From the NCBI GenBank assembly GCA_028284765.1, contig JANQRA010000023.1, positions 1 to 64,000 on the forward strand: 64,000 bases of DNA. Reading direction: 5' to 3'. The translations under genes and the position numbers were made by a program. A model generated the notes under the pieces. The model had not been told where the DNA came from. It saw only the letters and a program-made list of their open reading frames with translations, and did not search any database. Positions 1 to 9,201 of the stretch are shown here, piece after piece. How positions within the stretch are numbered: the stretch's first letter is position 1; the number at the start of each line of letters is the position of its first letter. The stretch comes from Acidimicrobiia bacterium (GTDB lineage Bacteria; Actinomycetota; Acidimicrobiia; Spongiisociales; ZC4RG35).

Positions 1-2085
1 GATGGGTTGGGTGTCGGTGAGTGGTGTTGGTGTTCCGTTGTCGGTGACTGTGATGTCGAACGTGTAGACGCCGGGACCCTGCAGTTCGGTCGGTGTCCAT
101 GAGAAGACACCACCCGGCGTGATGGCTGCACCGGCAGGCTCGCCAACAAGTGAGAACGTATGGCTGTCGCTTGGGTCGGCGTCCGTCACGGTCGCGGTGA
201 ATCCAAGGTTGTCCATCTCGTCGACCGAGAATGGGCTCCCCAGAGGGTTGATGGTTGGAGGGTTGTTGCCAACCACCACAGTCTCGGCGCCTGAGAACTC
301 CGAGGTGTGGGCGAAGGCAGTGCACGACGTATTGGCACAGCGGGTGACAGTGGCAGTGAGTACAGACCCAACGGGTATGGAGCCTGTGTGCGTGTAGGTG
401 GCCGGTCCGCCTCCGGGATGGTTGACGACCACAGAGGACTCATAGATCTGTCCCTCTCCGAACCCGGAAGGATCGGTGCCACCTGGATTCGAGAAGAACT
501 CGACTCTGTGCCAACCGGCCGTGACGTCGAGTTGGAAATCTATGAAAGCGGTGGGGCCAGCAGTCTCGGCGCTGACCAGCGTCGGGTGGTTGATCAGCTG
601 GTTGGGGCCGACGTCGGGGTCGCCGAAGTCGTTGGTGTTTTGGCCATCAGGTGCGATGTCTATTCCCAGGCCACCGTTGCCGAAGATCGAGTTGCCGAGG
701 ACAGCTGCGTCCACTGACCCGTGAGTTCTGAAAGACACACCGTCTGCGGCGTTGAAGGCGATGACGTTCGCGTCTCCGGCGCTGGTGCCTCCAATAATGG
801 ATCCACCGGTACCGGAGCCGGTGTCGATTCCTGACTGTCCGTTGGGCACGGGCGAGGCGCCGCTGTTGTCCGTACCAATTCGGTTGCCACGGACCACGGC
901 CCCAGTGCGTTCGAGGAGAATGCCATTGCCGGCGTTGCCGGATATAACGTTGTCGGTCATCAAGACATCGTCTGCGTCGACCCTGATGCCGTCATCACCG
1001 TTGGGCACCGCGCCGCTCCCGGCAGAGTTGGTTCCGATCCGGTTGGCGTCGACCCAAACCCCAGTGGCTCCAAAGTTGAGGTCGACCCCGTCGTCATCGT
1101 TCCCGGAGATCACGTTGTTTCTTATCGTGACTCCGGAGACCACCGAGTCGACCACGATTCCGTTTCCTTCGTTGGAGACCGCTGAACCTCCGTCAGAGCT
1201 CGTGCCGATGAGCGAGCTGAAGACAGTTGTGTTCGAAGCCAGGTGGATGCGGACGCCGTCGTCTTCGTTCCCCGAGATGACGTTCCCCGGCCCGATTTCG
1301 TTGTTGTTGCCCCCGAATTGGACTGCAACTCCGTCGTCCTCGTTGGGGATCGCCGCCGTGCCTGAAGCGTTGGTGCCGATGAGATTGCCGACGACCTGGT
1401 TCCCGTTGGCATCGTCGATCGACACACCGTCGTCTTCGTTGCCCGAGATCAAGTTGCCCTCGATTCGGTTGTTGTTGCCTCGAATGAGGACTCCGTCGTC
1501 GTTCCCTTCTTCTGAAGTTCCGGTGACGTTGACACCGATCCAGTTGCCAACGATCAGGTTGTTGTTGCCAAGAACCTCGATGCCCTCGTCGTCGAACTCC
1601 TGGATGTTGAGACCCCGGATCACGGAGTTGTTTGCGTCGATTCTCAGTCCGTCGCTGCCGTCGGCCTCGTCTCCATTGATGACAATGACCGGTCGCCCCG
1701 TATACCCAGGTTGGGTCGAGCCGTCGATCGTCACGGCGCTGGTGATCGTCGGCAGACGAGGATCGGGTTCGATCAGGAACCGCAGAGGCGAGGCGGAATG
1801 GCCTGAGTCTGACGTGGGTATGTCGAAGTGGATCTCATCGACCAGCGGCGACGCGTTTGCCTCTTGGATGGCAGCGCGGAGCGTGCAGCGAGCAACGAGG
1901 TCTACGAGCGGTCCTCCCGTATCGCAAACACCGTCGCCAGGGTTGTTGTCGGACGCGTTTCCGGTGTGGTTGACCACTACGGTCGGCATGGCGTGTGCTG
2001 TGCTGATAGCCAGAGTGGCTACCGAGCCAACCGCCAGCGTGAAGGCGAGCGCCAATCGGCCAAAGCGGGCGATGGCATCCGACAT
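1..2085 (-). CDS. Secreted parallel beta-helix repeat protein (C-terminus beyond the window)
   Basis: The minus frame is open from ATG at 2085 to the window edge, so 695 residues are visible and the C-terminus is missing. Residues 10-32 form a signal peptide. A CSLREA-like segment follows (CTLRAAIQEANA, 67-78), then a right-handed beta-helix at about 115-480 built of Asn/Asp-rich units. ISGNEDDGV-type segments start at 213, 270, 326 and 381, and IGTN...DDG-type segments at 183, 236, 293, 350 and 403, giving a period near 56 residues. Residues from about 590 resemble a cadherin/dystroglycan-like Ig domain (NPPTIN, VTDADPSDSHTFS). Family knowledge suggests an exported surface or adhesive protein; the ligand is unknown. 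The start lies 4 bases after the stop of the sensor kinase gene, so the two are probably co-transcribed. Confidence 0.85.
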   Translation of the reverse strand, partial: MSDAIARFGRLALAFTLAVGSVATLAISTAHAMPTVVVNHTGNASDNNPGDGVCDTGGPLVDLVARCTLRAAIQEANASPLVDEIHFDIPTSDSGHSASPLRFLIEPDPRLPTITSAVTIDGSTQPGYTGRPVIVINGDEADGSDGLRIDANNSVIRGLNIQEFDDEGIEVLGNNNLIVGNWIGVNVTGTSEEGNDDGVLIRGNNNRIEGNLISGNEDDGVSIDDANGNQVVGNLIGTNASGTAAIPNEDDGVAVQFGGNNNEIGPGNVISGNEDDGVRIHLASNTTVFSSLIGTSSDGGSAVSNEGNGIVVDSVVSGVTIRNNVISGNDDDGVDLNFGATGVWVDANRIGTNSAGSGAVPNGDDGIRVDADDVLMTDNVISGNAGNGILLERTGAVVRGNRIGTDNSGASPVPNGQSGIDTGSGTGGSIIGGTSAGDANVIAFNAADGVSFRTHGSVDAAVLGNSIFGNGGLGIDIAPDGQNTNDFGDPDVGPNQLINHPTLVSAETAGPTAFIDFQLDVTAGWHRVEFFSNPGGTDPSGFGEGQIYESSVVVNHPGGGPATYTHTGSIPVGSVLTATVTRCANTSCTAFAHTSEFSGAETVVVGNNPPTINPLGSPFSVDEMDNLGFTATVTDADPSDSHTFSLVGEPAGAAITPGGVFSWTPTELQGPGVYTFDITVTDNGTPTPLTDTQPI

Positions 2086-2089
2086 CGAA

Positions 2090-3508
2090 CTATCCCTCTA
2101 CCGAGGCCGCGTGGTCGCTCGGATCGAAGTGCGGGACTACGACACTGGTTGGGTCCGTCAAAGGAAGCCGAACAGTGAAGACCGTCTTCTCGTCCTGGCG
2201 AGAGTAGGTGACGCTGCCACCCATGCCCTGAGCCAGGGCGTGGACAATCGCCAGACCCAATCCGACGCTGTCGCTGACTCCGCTCCGACCCTGGTGGACG
2301 AACCGCTCGAAGATCTTCTCGCTCATGTCGGCAGGAACACCCGCACCGTCGTCACGAACTTCGCAACGATAAGTGCGCCCTTCGACACGACCCACGACCT
2401 CGATGTGAGGCCCTCCGTACTTCTGAGCGTTGGATAGGAGGTTTCGGAGCACCTGCCGAGTCCTGAGGCCGTCGGCTCGAACTAGAGCGGGCTCGCAGTC
2501 CCAAGTGACCTCGAGACCATTCCGGCCCAGCGGCTCGACAACTTCCTTCACGACGTCCTCAATTGCGATGTCCTCGTAGTCGAACTGGAGAGCGCCGGCA
2601 TCGAGACGGGCCGTCGTCAGGAGGTCTTCCACCATCCGGGAAAGGTCATCCGATTCGGAGATGATCAGTCCGAGTAGCTCCGTCGCACTCTCCGAGCGGG
2701 CAATCGCTGGATCTTCAGTGAGAATCTGGGCCAAACCTGTGATGCCGGTCAGGGGAGTGCGGAGCTCGTGTGAGGCGTTGGCAATGAACTCCTCGCGGGC
2801 TCGCCCGAGCTTGCGTTCGGATTCGAGTCGACCTTCGAGTTCCGCCTGGCGGTGCTGACGGAGGAGCAGCTCGCGATAGATGAAGATCACCGCAGCAGGA
2901 ACGAGGAAGGCCACGAGGAAACGAGCGATCGTCCCCACCCGGCCGAGAAAGACGTCGGACTCGGCAACAGACTCGGCGAGAGCGTTGCGGACCGATTCGA
3001 GGCCGCCGAGGAGTTCTTGGAATTGCTCGTCTTGTTCCCCGGCAGCGGCAACGGCAGCTCGTGGCTGCTGGGTCTCGACGAGGGTCAGGATCTCGGTGCT
3101 CGTTGCGGCGAACTCCCGAGCGTCCTGCACACTTGCCGTGGCATCTATCGACTCTGCAACTTCGAGCCGATCGACACCGACACGGAGGTCATCGAGGGCA
3201 ATCTCGGCTTCTGTCAGAGAGAGTTCGATCGCATCCTCCGAGTTCGTTCCAAATGTCTCGTCCATCGAGAGCAGGTGAACCGCAAGTCCGGTTTGGGCTC
3301 GAGCGACGGTCGCCGACCGCAAACTCTCATTGGCGCTGTGAAGGTCGGTTGCTCGTGATGTGATCTGTTGAGAACCTTGTGCAATGGAGAAGACCAGGCC
3401 CAGGATGACGAGCAATCCAAGCCCTGAGACCAGAGTTATGGCCAGGGCTCGGTCGAATCTTCGACGGCTCGAAGACGCGTCAGGGGATGTCGTTGGCCGA
3501 CGTCGCAT
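2090..3508 (-). CDS. Membrane sensor histidine kinase
   Basis: The protein has 472 residues. A membrane segment at about 22-44 and a second at 193-213 flank an external helical region of about 150 residues with no recognised ligand fold. A HisKA domain follows with phospho-acceptor His247 in SHELRTPL, then an HATPase domain with N-box NLLSNAQKYGG, G1 box DDGAGVP and G2 box GLGLAIV. It would autophosphorylate in response to an envelope signal and pass phosphate to a response regulator, but no regulator gene lies nearby. It reads into the beta-helix gene 4 bases downstream and is divergent from the synthase gene across 90 bases. Confidence 0.93.
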   Translation of the reverse strand: MRRRPTTSPDASSSRRRFDRALAITLVSGLGLLVILGLVFSIAQGSQQITSRATDLHSANESLRSATVARAQTGLAVHLLSMDETFGTNSEDAIELSLTEAEIALDDLRVGVDRLEVAESIDATASVQDAREFAATSTEILTLVETQQPRAAVAAAGEQDEQFQELLGGLESVRNALAESVAESDVFLGRVGTIARFLVAFLVPAAVIFIYRELLLRQHRQAELEGRLESERKLGRAREEFIANASHELRTPLTGITGLAQILTEDPAIARSESATELLGLIISESDDLSRMVEDLLTTARLDAGALQFDYEDIAIEDVVKEVVEPLGRNGLEVTWDCEPALVRADGLRTRQVLRNLLSNAQKYGGPHIEVVGRVEGRTYRCEVRDDGAGVPADMSEKIFERFVHQGRSGVSDSVGLGLAIVHALAQGMGGSVTYSRQDEKTVFTVRLPLTDPTSVVVPHFDPSDHAASVEG

Positions 3509-3598
3509 GGCTTAGATATCGGACCATTCCTAGATTGGCGGTATAGGCCGAAAACCCCATGCCAGGGACTAGTCATCCATTGCCGCCGTGCGTGAGCA

Positions 3599-4909
3599 AT
3601 GCCCACCTATCGTGACCAAACCCCAAGTCAATACATGACCAAATCACTCAGCCACACACGCGCGGATCGCGCCATCGACGGGTTCCTCGAGATCAACCGT
3701 CTGTCCCAGCAGGCTGGGGTAGTCCGACAGCTGATCGAAGACGACGAATTTCACGGCGACACGATCACCCTTGACGGAAACACCGTCTCGAACTTTGGCC
3801 TCTGTTCGTATCTCGGTCTAGGAGACGACCCGCGATTGGTAGAGGCAGCAAAGGACGCAATCGACCGATACGGCAACAGTTACTCGTCCTCCCTGGCGTA
3901 TACGGGGCTCGGCCTGTACGGAGATTTGAGGGCCCGAATGCAGGAGGTGCTTGGCGCACCGGTTGTGATCACGGCCTCAACCACGCTGGCCCATCACGCC
4001 TCGTTGCCGGTGCTGGTGAGGCGGGGCGATCTTGTGGTCGTCGACGCCCAAGCCCATGCTTCGATTCTGTCGGTTCTGCCTGCTCTCTCGGGCAACGGCG
4101 CTGAGGTCGCGCAGGTTCAACACAACGACCTGGACGCAGTTGCCGATCACGCTTCGTCCACCAAGGGGCGAGTGTGGTACCTGTTCGATGGCCTCTATTC
4201 GATGCACGGAGACACTGCACCGGCCGAGGGGGTTTACGCCTTGCTTGACGCGTCACCCAACCTCTGGGCGTATTGCGACGATGCCCACGGCCTCGGTTGG
4301 GCGGGCGAGAAGGGAAAGGGTCAGTTCTTGCATCGAACGGGCTGGCACGAGCGTCTCATCATGTCTTTCGGTCTCGCCAAGTCTTGGGGCTCGATGGGCG
4401 GTGTGATAGCCGCCGAGGACGAGAAGTTGATCGAAACGGTCGAGGCGACCGGGGGTCCCATGGTCTTCGGTGGGCCGTTACCGCCCGGCGTGCTCGCAGC
4501 GAACATCGCATCGGCCGATATCCACCTCTCGGATGAGCTTCCCTCGTTACAGGACGAGCTGATGGAGCGCATCAGATTCGTGAACATCACTGCCCAGAAG
4601 TACGGAGTCCGACTAGCCAATCGTGAAGAGACGCCCCTCTGGTACGTCGAGATCGGCGCCTCGATGAAAGTGCTCAGCACTGTCAAGACCCTGCTCAATA
4701 GGGGCCACTACGTCAACGGAGCAGTTTTTCCCGTGGTGCCGCGAGGCAAAGGCGGAATCCGATTCACCGTCACTCGCTACAACTCTCTAGAACAGATCGA
4801 GGACCTTCTGTCCTCAATCGGGGAAGTCCTCGCCGAATACCAGGGTCACGATGACATCGTCGATCTCACTGCCCTCGAAGATGCCGCCGAGACGGCTGAC
4901 GACTCCTAA
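3599..4909 (+). CDS. PLP-dependent alpha-oxoamine-synthase-like enzyme
   Basis: A 436-residue fold-type I PLP enzyme. The cofactor motif DDAHGLGW and the Schiff-base lysine in SFGLAKSWGSMGG place it with the alpha-oxoamine synthases (BioF, serine palmitoyltransferase, KBL, CqsA/LqsA), which join an amino acid to an acyl-CoA with loss of CO2. GNSYSSSLAY and the C-terminal RFTVTRYNS are also family-like. The substrate cannot be read from sequence; no biotin or sphingolipid gene lies near. An alternative ATG exists at 3635. The stop is 31 bases before a multi-spanning histidine kinase, and another kinase lies divergently upstream, so a role in making a signal is possible but unproven. Confidence 0.8.
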   Translation: MPTYRDQTPSQYMTKSLSHTRADRAIDGFLEINRLSQQAGVVRQLIEDDEFHGDTITLDGNTVSNFGLCSYLGLGDDPRLVEAAKDAIDRYGNSYSSSLAYTGLGLYGDLRARMQEVLGAPVVITASTTLAHHASLPVLVRRGDLVVVDAQAHASILSVLPALSGNGAEVAQVQHNDLDAVADHASSTKGRVWYLFDGLYSMHGDTAPAEGVYALLDASPNLWAYCDDAHGLGWAGEKGKGQFLHRTGWHERLIMSFGLAKSWGSMGGVIAAEDEKLIETVEATGGPMVFGGPLPPGVLAANIASADIHLSDELPSLQDELMERIRFVNITAQKYGVRLANREETPLWYVEIGASMKVLSTVKTLLNRGHYVNGAVFPVVPRGKGGIRFTVTRYNSLEQIEDLLSSIGEVLAEYQGHDDIVDLTALEDAAETADDS

Positions 4910-4940
4910 ATACAGGCGGCGATTCGACCGATAAGGGTGC

Positions 4941-6635
4941 GTGGGAAGCGCACCATTTGTGGGAGGTGGCCGTTGGCTCCTTACCGCACCGATTGTCGCC
5001 GTGCTCCTTGGCGGGGCGGTTGTCACCTGGCAGTTCGAAGAATTCGCACCCCAGGTGGGTTTCCTGACGCTCATCATCGGGTTGTCAGCGACCTCAGTGC
5101 TCTTCTTCACGCGATCGCGCACACTCAGGCCGGGCGAGCGTCGTGCATGGCGGCTGGTCGGGCTGGGCGTGAGTCTCTTCATGGCCGGGGTCGTCGTCAT
5201 CGGGATCCTGAGTGCGAGCGGTGTCGAACTGAGAGCCTTTGGCGTGTTCGACATCTTCTTCATCGCTGCATATGTGTCGATCATTGCCGCGCTCTATCGA
5301 CTGGCGCGTCTCGACAGCGGAGGTCAGGAATGGGCTCTCACTGCGATGGATGCCTCAGTAGGTGCGATAGCTCTCGCCGCTCTCGTGTGGAACGCGTTCT
5401 TCAGCCAATTGGTCGAGATCTTCGATGCAGTTCCTTGGTGGGAAGGGATGATCGCGGTCATCTATCCAATCACGGACATCGCTGTCGTAATCGCAGTGAT
5501 GACACTCGTGATGCGAAGGTCGAACTACCACCTCGACATCCGTCTCGTGTTTCTCGCTGCTGGAGCCGCCATCCAGGTTCTTGCCGACTTCGTGTTCATG
5601 TCCAGATCGATTGGAGAGGACTTCGCTCCCGGTGAGCCGGCCTGGGCGCTGAACCTCACTGCGGCCGCCCTGCTATTGGTCACTGCCACCATCGTGGATC
5701 GAACCCCTCGAAAGAGAGAGTTTCCGGAGGCTCCAACGCCACTTTGGGCACTGGCTTGGCCGTACGCCCTGGCGGCTGTCCTTCTCGCAGTGCACTTCCA
5801 GAGCTACCGCCGTATCGCAACCTCCGCCGAGGAAGTCGTGCTCCTCGACGCCGTGATCCTCATCGGAGTCGTGATCTTCATGCGTCAGGTCTATGTCATC
5901 TATCGGGATCGCAACCGAGTCGATGCAAAACGCGCCGAACTGGTCGCATCGGTTTCACACGAGCTTCGGACACCGCTGACAGCCATGGTCGGGTTCCTCA
6001 CACTCCTCGACCAGCACGGAGAGGAGTTCCCTCCTGAAGCTCAGGCAGAGATGATCGCTGAGGCGGCAGACCAGGCCAGACACATGTCGAGGCTTGTCTC
6101 TGACTTGCTGATGCTGGCAAAGGGAGACCCTGGGCAACTGGCGCTCGAGAAGCAGAACGTGCGGGCGGTCGGACTGGTCGTTTCCGTGCTGCGCGATCTC
6201 GATCCATCCGACACCAAGATCGAAGAAGACCTGGCTGCTGACGTGACAGTCAATGTTGATCCAGACCGAATCAAACAAGCTCTCTCCAACCTGATGAGCA
6301 ACGCTGTCCGGTACGGCGGTGACCGCGTGTTGATGGTCGCCAAGGTCAATGGCACTGATCTGGTATTCGAGGTCCATGACAACGGCCAGGGCGTGCCGAC
6401 ACGATATGAGACCGCGATTTGGGAGCATTTCGAACGCGGCGATCATCGACTTGACGCCACGACACCGGGACTGGGCATTGGCCTTACGATCGTCAAGGCA
6501 GTCGCTGGCTCGCATGGGGGGAGTGCGGACTATCGGGTCTCCGAACGGCTCGGAGGCGCAGCGTTCTCAATTGTCATCCCTGACTGTGTCGTCGTGGCCA
6601 GACCGGTGGAAGACGAAGTCGCCGTGGGTAGCTAG
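4941..6635 (+). CDS. Multi-spanning membrane sensor histidine kinase
   Basis: The GTG start gives 564 residues. About eight or nine hydrophobic segments fill residues 12-320 with very short loops, suggesting a sensor that detects a ligand in or at the membrane. HisKA follows with His340 in SVSHELRTPLTAM, then HATPase with NLMSNAVRYGG, DNGQGVP and GLGIGLTIV. No response regulator is adjacent. The gene starts 31 bases after the PLP enzyme on the same strand, so an operon is likely. Its stop codon shares the bases CTAG with the stop of the convergent hydroxyproline dehydratase gene. Confidence 0.92.
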   Translation: MGSAPFVGGGRWLLTAPIVAVLLGGAVVTWQFEEFAPQVGFLTLIIGLSATSVLFFTRSRTLRPGERRAWRLVGLGVSLFMAGVVVIGILSASGVELRAFGVFDIFFIAAYVSIIAALYRLARLDSGGQEWALTAMDASVGAIALAALVWNAFFSQLVEIFDAVPWWEGMIAVIYPITDIAVVIAVMTLVMRRSNYHLDIRLVFLAAGAAIQVLADFVFMSRSIGEDFAPGEPAWALNLTAAALLLVTATIVDRTPRKREFPEAPTPLWALAWPYALAAVLLAVHFQSYRRIATSAEEVVLLDAVILIGVVIFMRQVYVIYRDRNRVDAKRAELVASVSHELRTPLTAMVGFLTLLDQHGEEFPPEAQAEMIAEAADQARHMSRLVSDLLMLAKGDPGQLALEKQNVRAVGLVVSVLRDLDPSDTKIEEDLAADVTVNVDPDRIKQALSNLMSNAVRYGGDRVLMVAKVNGTDLVFEVHDNGQGVPTRYETAIWEHFERGDHRLDATTPGLGIGLTIVKAVAGSHGGSADYRVSERLGGAAFSIVIPDCVVVARPVEDEVAVGS

Positions 6636-7666
6636 CGAAGCAAGAAACCCTCTCCAAGGGTGTCGCTGGGGTCGATCCAGAATTCGCTTCGTCCGACGAT
6701 ATGGGCCGATCCCGTGATTTCAGGAATGATTGCTGGACGGTCACCGATCTTGGTCAAGGCGTCGATCTTTCCGGAGAATGTGCTTCCGACGATGCTCTCA
6801 ATGACGACGGTTTCTCCTACAGCTAGCCCTTCGCGTTCACGAAGCAGCGCAAGGCGAGCACTAACACCTGTACCTGTTGGCGACCTATCGATCTCACCGT
6901 CGGCGAACACGCAGACCTGCCTGCTGTGATTCTCTTTAGATTCAGCCGGCCCTGTGAAGATGACGCCGTATAGAAAGCTCAGATCTTCTGATTCGGGATG
7001 ATTGGTCAGTTCCAATCGAGAAACCGCACTTTTGATGGCACGGCCAGCGGTGATGAGAGCAGCCGGATTGTCGAGGTCGATCCCCACCGTGCCAGCATCC
7101 ACATACGCGTAGAACGCACCTCCGTACGCGACGTCGAAGACCACTTTTCCCGCAACACCAACATCGACGGTGACGTCGAGAGCCGTGACGAAAGAAGCAA
7201 CGTTGGTGAATGAAGTGGACGTGACTAGGCCTTCTTCTCGTGACGAGCAGGTGTGGATCTGACCGGCGGGGGTGTCGATGTCAAGCCTTGCCGTGTCTGA
7301 GTCGCACTCCACGAGACCCAGATCGAGGACCACCTTCGCCAGCGCGATTATCCCGTGGCCGCACATCGTCGAGAAGCCCGAGTTGTGCATGAACAGGACA
7401 GAGAAGTCGCTGTCCGATCGTTCCGGAGGGCCAACCAGTCCTCCGTACATGTCGGCATGGCCCCGCGGTTCCCACATCAGAATTCGACGCAGCCAATCCA
7501 ACTCCGTCATGGCGAACCGCCGCCGGTCCAGGACCGCGGCACCCGGGATCGAAGGGGCGCCGGCGATGACAGTGCGGAAGGGCTCGCCACCTGTGTGCGC
7601 ATCGATAACTGTGATCCGTGCCCAGTCGTCGGGCGGATTCCACGTCTGAGCGGGGCGCAGGTCCAT
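6632..7666 (-). CDS. Trans-3-hydroxy-L-proline dehydratase (proline racemase family)
   Basis: The protein has 344 residues from ATG at 7666; longer in-frame starts would overlap the divergent gene. It belongs to the proline racemase superfamily. The first catalytic position is Cys102 (MCGHG). The second is Thr264 (RSPTGTG) rather than the Cys of true racemases and 4-hydroxyproline epimerases. In this family the Cys/Thr pair marks trans-3-hydroxy-L-proline dehydratase, which removes water to give pyrroline-2-carboxylate. The substrate assignment is family knowledge, not seen directly. Only 25 bases separate it from the divergent Nif3 gene, so at least one of the two probably has a very short leader. 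Confidence 0.85.
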   Translation of the reverse strand: MDLRPAQTWNPPDDWARITVIDAHTGGEPFRTVIAGAPSIPGAAVLDRRRFAMTELDWLRRILMWEPRGHADMYGGLVGPPERSDSDFSVLFMHNSGFSTMCGHGIIALAKVVLDLGLVECDSDTARLDIDTPAGQIHTCSSREEGLVTSTSFTNVASFVTALDVTVDVGVAGKVVFDVAYGGAFYAYVDAGTVGIDLDNPAALITAGRAIKSAVSRLELTNHPESEDLSFLYGVIFTGPAESKENHSRQVCVFADGEIDRSPTGTGVSARLALLREREGLAVGETVVIESIVGSTFSGKIDALTKIGDRPAIIPEITGSAHIVGRSEFWIDPSDTLGEGFLLR

Positions 7667-7691
7667 CGACTGGAGCTTACGATGCCTCCGC

Positions 7692-8465
7692 GTGATCACT
7701 GTTGAGAAGCTCATAGAGGACCTCGCCCGGCGAACCCAACCCGGGAACACCCCAGACTGGGATCCAGTAGGCCTTCAGCTAGGTGACAGAGAAGCCTCCG
7801 TTTCGACCATCGCTGTCTGCCACGAGGTGACTGAGGAGGTCGTTGCCGAGATCGAGGCATCACCTGTGGATCTCCTGATCACCTATCACCCTCTGCTCTT
7901 CATCCCAACGAACCGTGTTCTCCGCGAGCGCTCGCCTGGTGGTCGTGCGTTCCGACTGATGGCCCAAAATGTGAACCTGCTGGTAACGCATACCGATTTT
8001 GACGCCGCTGAGGGTGGTACAGCTGATGGTCTTGCCGAGCTGTTCGACCTTCGGGAACCTGAACCGTTTGGTGGAGACCAGGAATCAGGACTCCCGAACA
8101 TCGGGCGAGTCGGAGCCTTTGTCGGAACTCTTGGGACAGTCGAAGCCGTCATAGCGGACACCTTTGGCCCGATGGGCACGCGCGTTTCGGGAGATCGTGC
8201 CAAGAGGGTTGAGAGACTTGCCGTCGTGCCGGGCTCGGGGTCCAGCTTGATTCGGGAGGCCGCAACTCTTGCGGATGCTCTCGTTACGGGCGACGTTTCT
8301 CATCACAACTGCGTGGAGGCACTCGATTTGAGGCTTGCCATCGTTGATCCCGGCCACATCATCACGGAGCGCCCTGGCATGGTGAACCTGGTGGAGATGG
8401 TGAGAGAAGTGAGTGATCAAGAAGTCGTCGATCTCACCGGGTTCAGCCCGAGAACTTGGTCATGA
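7692..8465 (+). CDS. Nif3-like dinuclear metal centre protein (DUF34)
   Basis: The GTG start gives 257 residues. The family metal ligands are visible: the H of TYHPLLF near residue 64, the H and D of THTDFDAAEGG, and a late GDVSHHN plus GHIITERP. Family members form toroidal hexamers with two metal ions per subunit; some are linked to GTP cyclohydrolase I, but the exact role is unsettled. The gene is shorter than the ~370-residue versions with an inserted PII-like domain. It is followed 25 bases later by the zinc-ribbon gene, a neighbour often found beside Nif3 in actinobacteria. Confidence 0.92.
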   Translation: MITVEKLIEDLARRTQPGNTPDWDPVGLQLGDREASVSTIAVCHEVTEEVVAEIEASPVDLLITYHPLLFIPTNRVLRERSPGGRAFRLMAQNVNLLVTHTDFDAAEGGTADGLAELFDLREPEPFGGDQESGLPNIGRVGAFVGTLGTVEAVIADTFGPMGTRVSGDRAKRVERLAVVPGSGSSLIREAATLADALVTGDVSHHNCVEALDLRLAIVDPGHIITERPGMVNLVEMVREVSDQEVVDLTGFSPRTWS

Positions 8466-8490
8466 AAGAGGGCTACTCTCACTGCCTCTG

Positions 8491-9198
8491 ATGCAGCTGA
8501 CGAGCCTCGCCGACCTACTCGATCTACAGGAGCTCGACCTCGCCATCGATCGATTGCTGGATCAGCGTCAGTCGTTGCCCGAGCTCGATGTCTACAAAGC
8601 AGCCCATGAGCAGCTCAAGAGCCTGCAGGCGGATCGAGAGGCGAAAGCCGTGACGTTGAAGGATCTGGAGCTACAACTCGACAAGGCGGAGGGAGAACTC
8701 GAGATTCTCGAGATAAAGGTCGACGAGCACGAAACGCGATTGTTCGCTGGGGGCATGAGCTCAAGGGAAACCGAACACATGCGCTTGGAAGTCCAGAGTC
8801 TCAAGGCTCAGCAATCTGCAATGGAAGAGCGGGTCCTCGGCCTACTCGATGCAGTCGACCCCGCACGTGAGGCCGTCACTTCGGTTGATGCTGAAATCGA
8901 GAAAGTGGAGGCGGCAAAAGCCGAGCTCGAACAGTCGATCAAAGCCCAATGGAAGACCATTGATGCCGAGTTGGGACGGAAGGAGGAGCGGAAGAAGTCC
9001 GCTCTCGAACCGATAGATACCGATCTCTTGGAGTTGTACGAGAAGATGAGGGGCATCAAGGAGGGGGTCGCTGTTGCCTCCTTCGACAACGGTGTCTGCG
9101 GGGGCTGCCACATGACCCTTTCGCCGGCCGAACAGGAAGAGGCCTTCGCCGATGAACTACCGCGATGTGTTCACTGTCGGCGAATACTCGTTGTCTGA
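8491..9198 (+). CDS. Coiled-coil protein with C-terminal C4 zinc ribbon (DUF164 family)
   Basis: I chose ATG 8491 (235 residues); the open frame reaches further upstream but would overlap nif3. Residues 1-170 are almost entirely heptad-rich coiled coil (Glu, Lys, Leu and Ala), as in the DUF164 family. The end carries a zinc ribbon with Cys203/Cys206 (CGGC) and Cys226/Cys229 (CVHC). Related proteins bind nucleic acid or act as regulators; the function here is not established. The following membrane protein starts four bases after the stop, so nif3, this gene and the next two probably form one unit. Confidence 0.88.
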   Translation: MQLTSLADLLDLQELDLAIDRLLDQRQSLPELDVYKAAHEQLKSLQADREAKAVTLKDLELQLDKAEGELEILEIKVDEHETRLFAGGMSSRETEHMRLEVQSLKAQQSAMEERVLGLLDAVDPAREAVTSVDAEIEKVEAAKAELEQSIKAQWKTIDAELGRKEERKKSALEPIDTDLLELYEKMRGIKEGVAVASFDNGVCGGCHMTLSPAEQEEAFADELPRCVHCRRILVV

Positions 9199-9201
9199 GA
9201 G

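Noticed and set aside
752-2437. Long plus-strand open frame of 561 codons
   Set aside because: It lies opposite the beta-helix and kinase genes; its composition (Pro, Ser, Arg and Thr) is that of an antisense frame and it has no domain.
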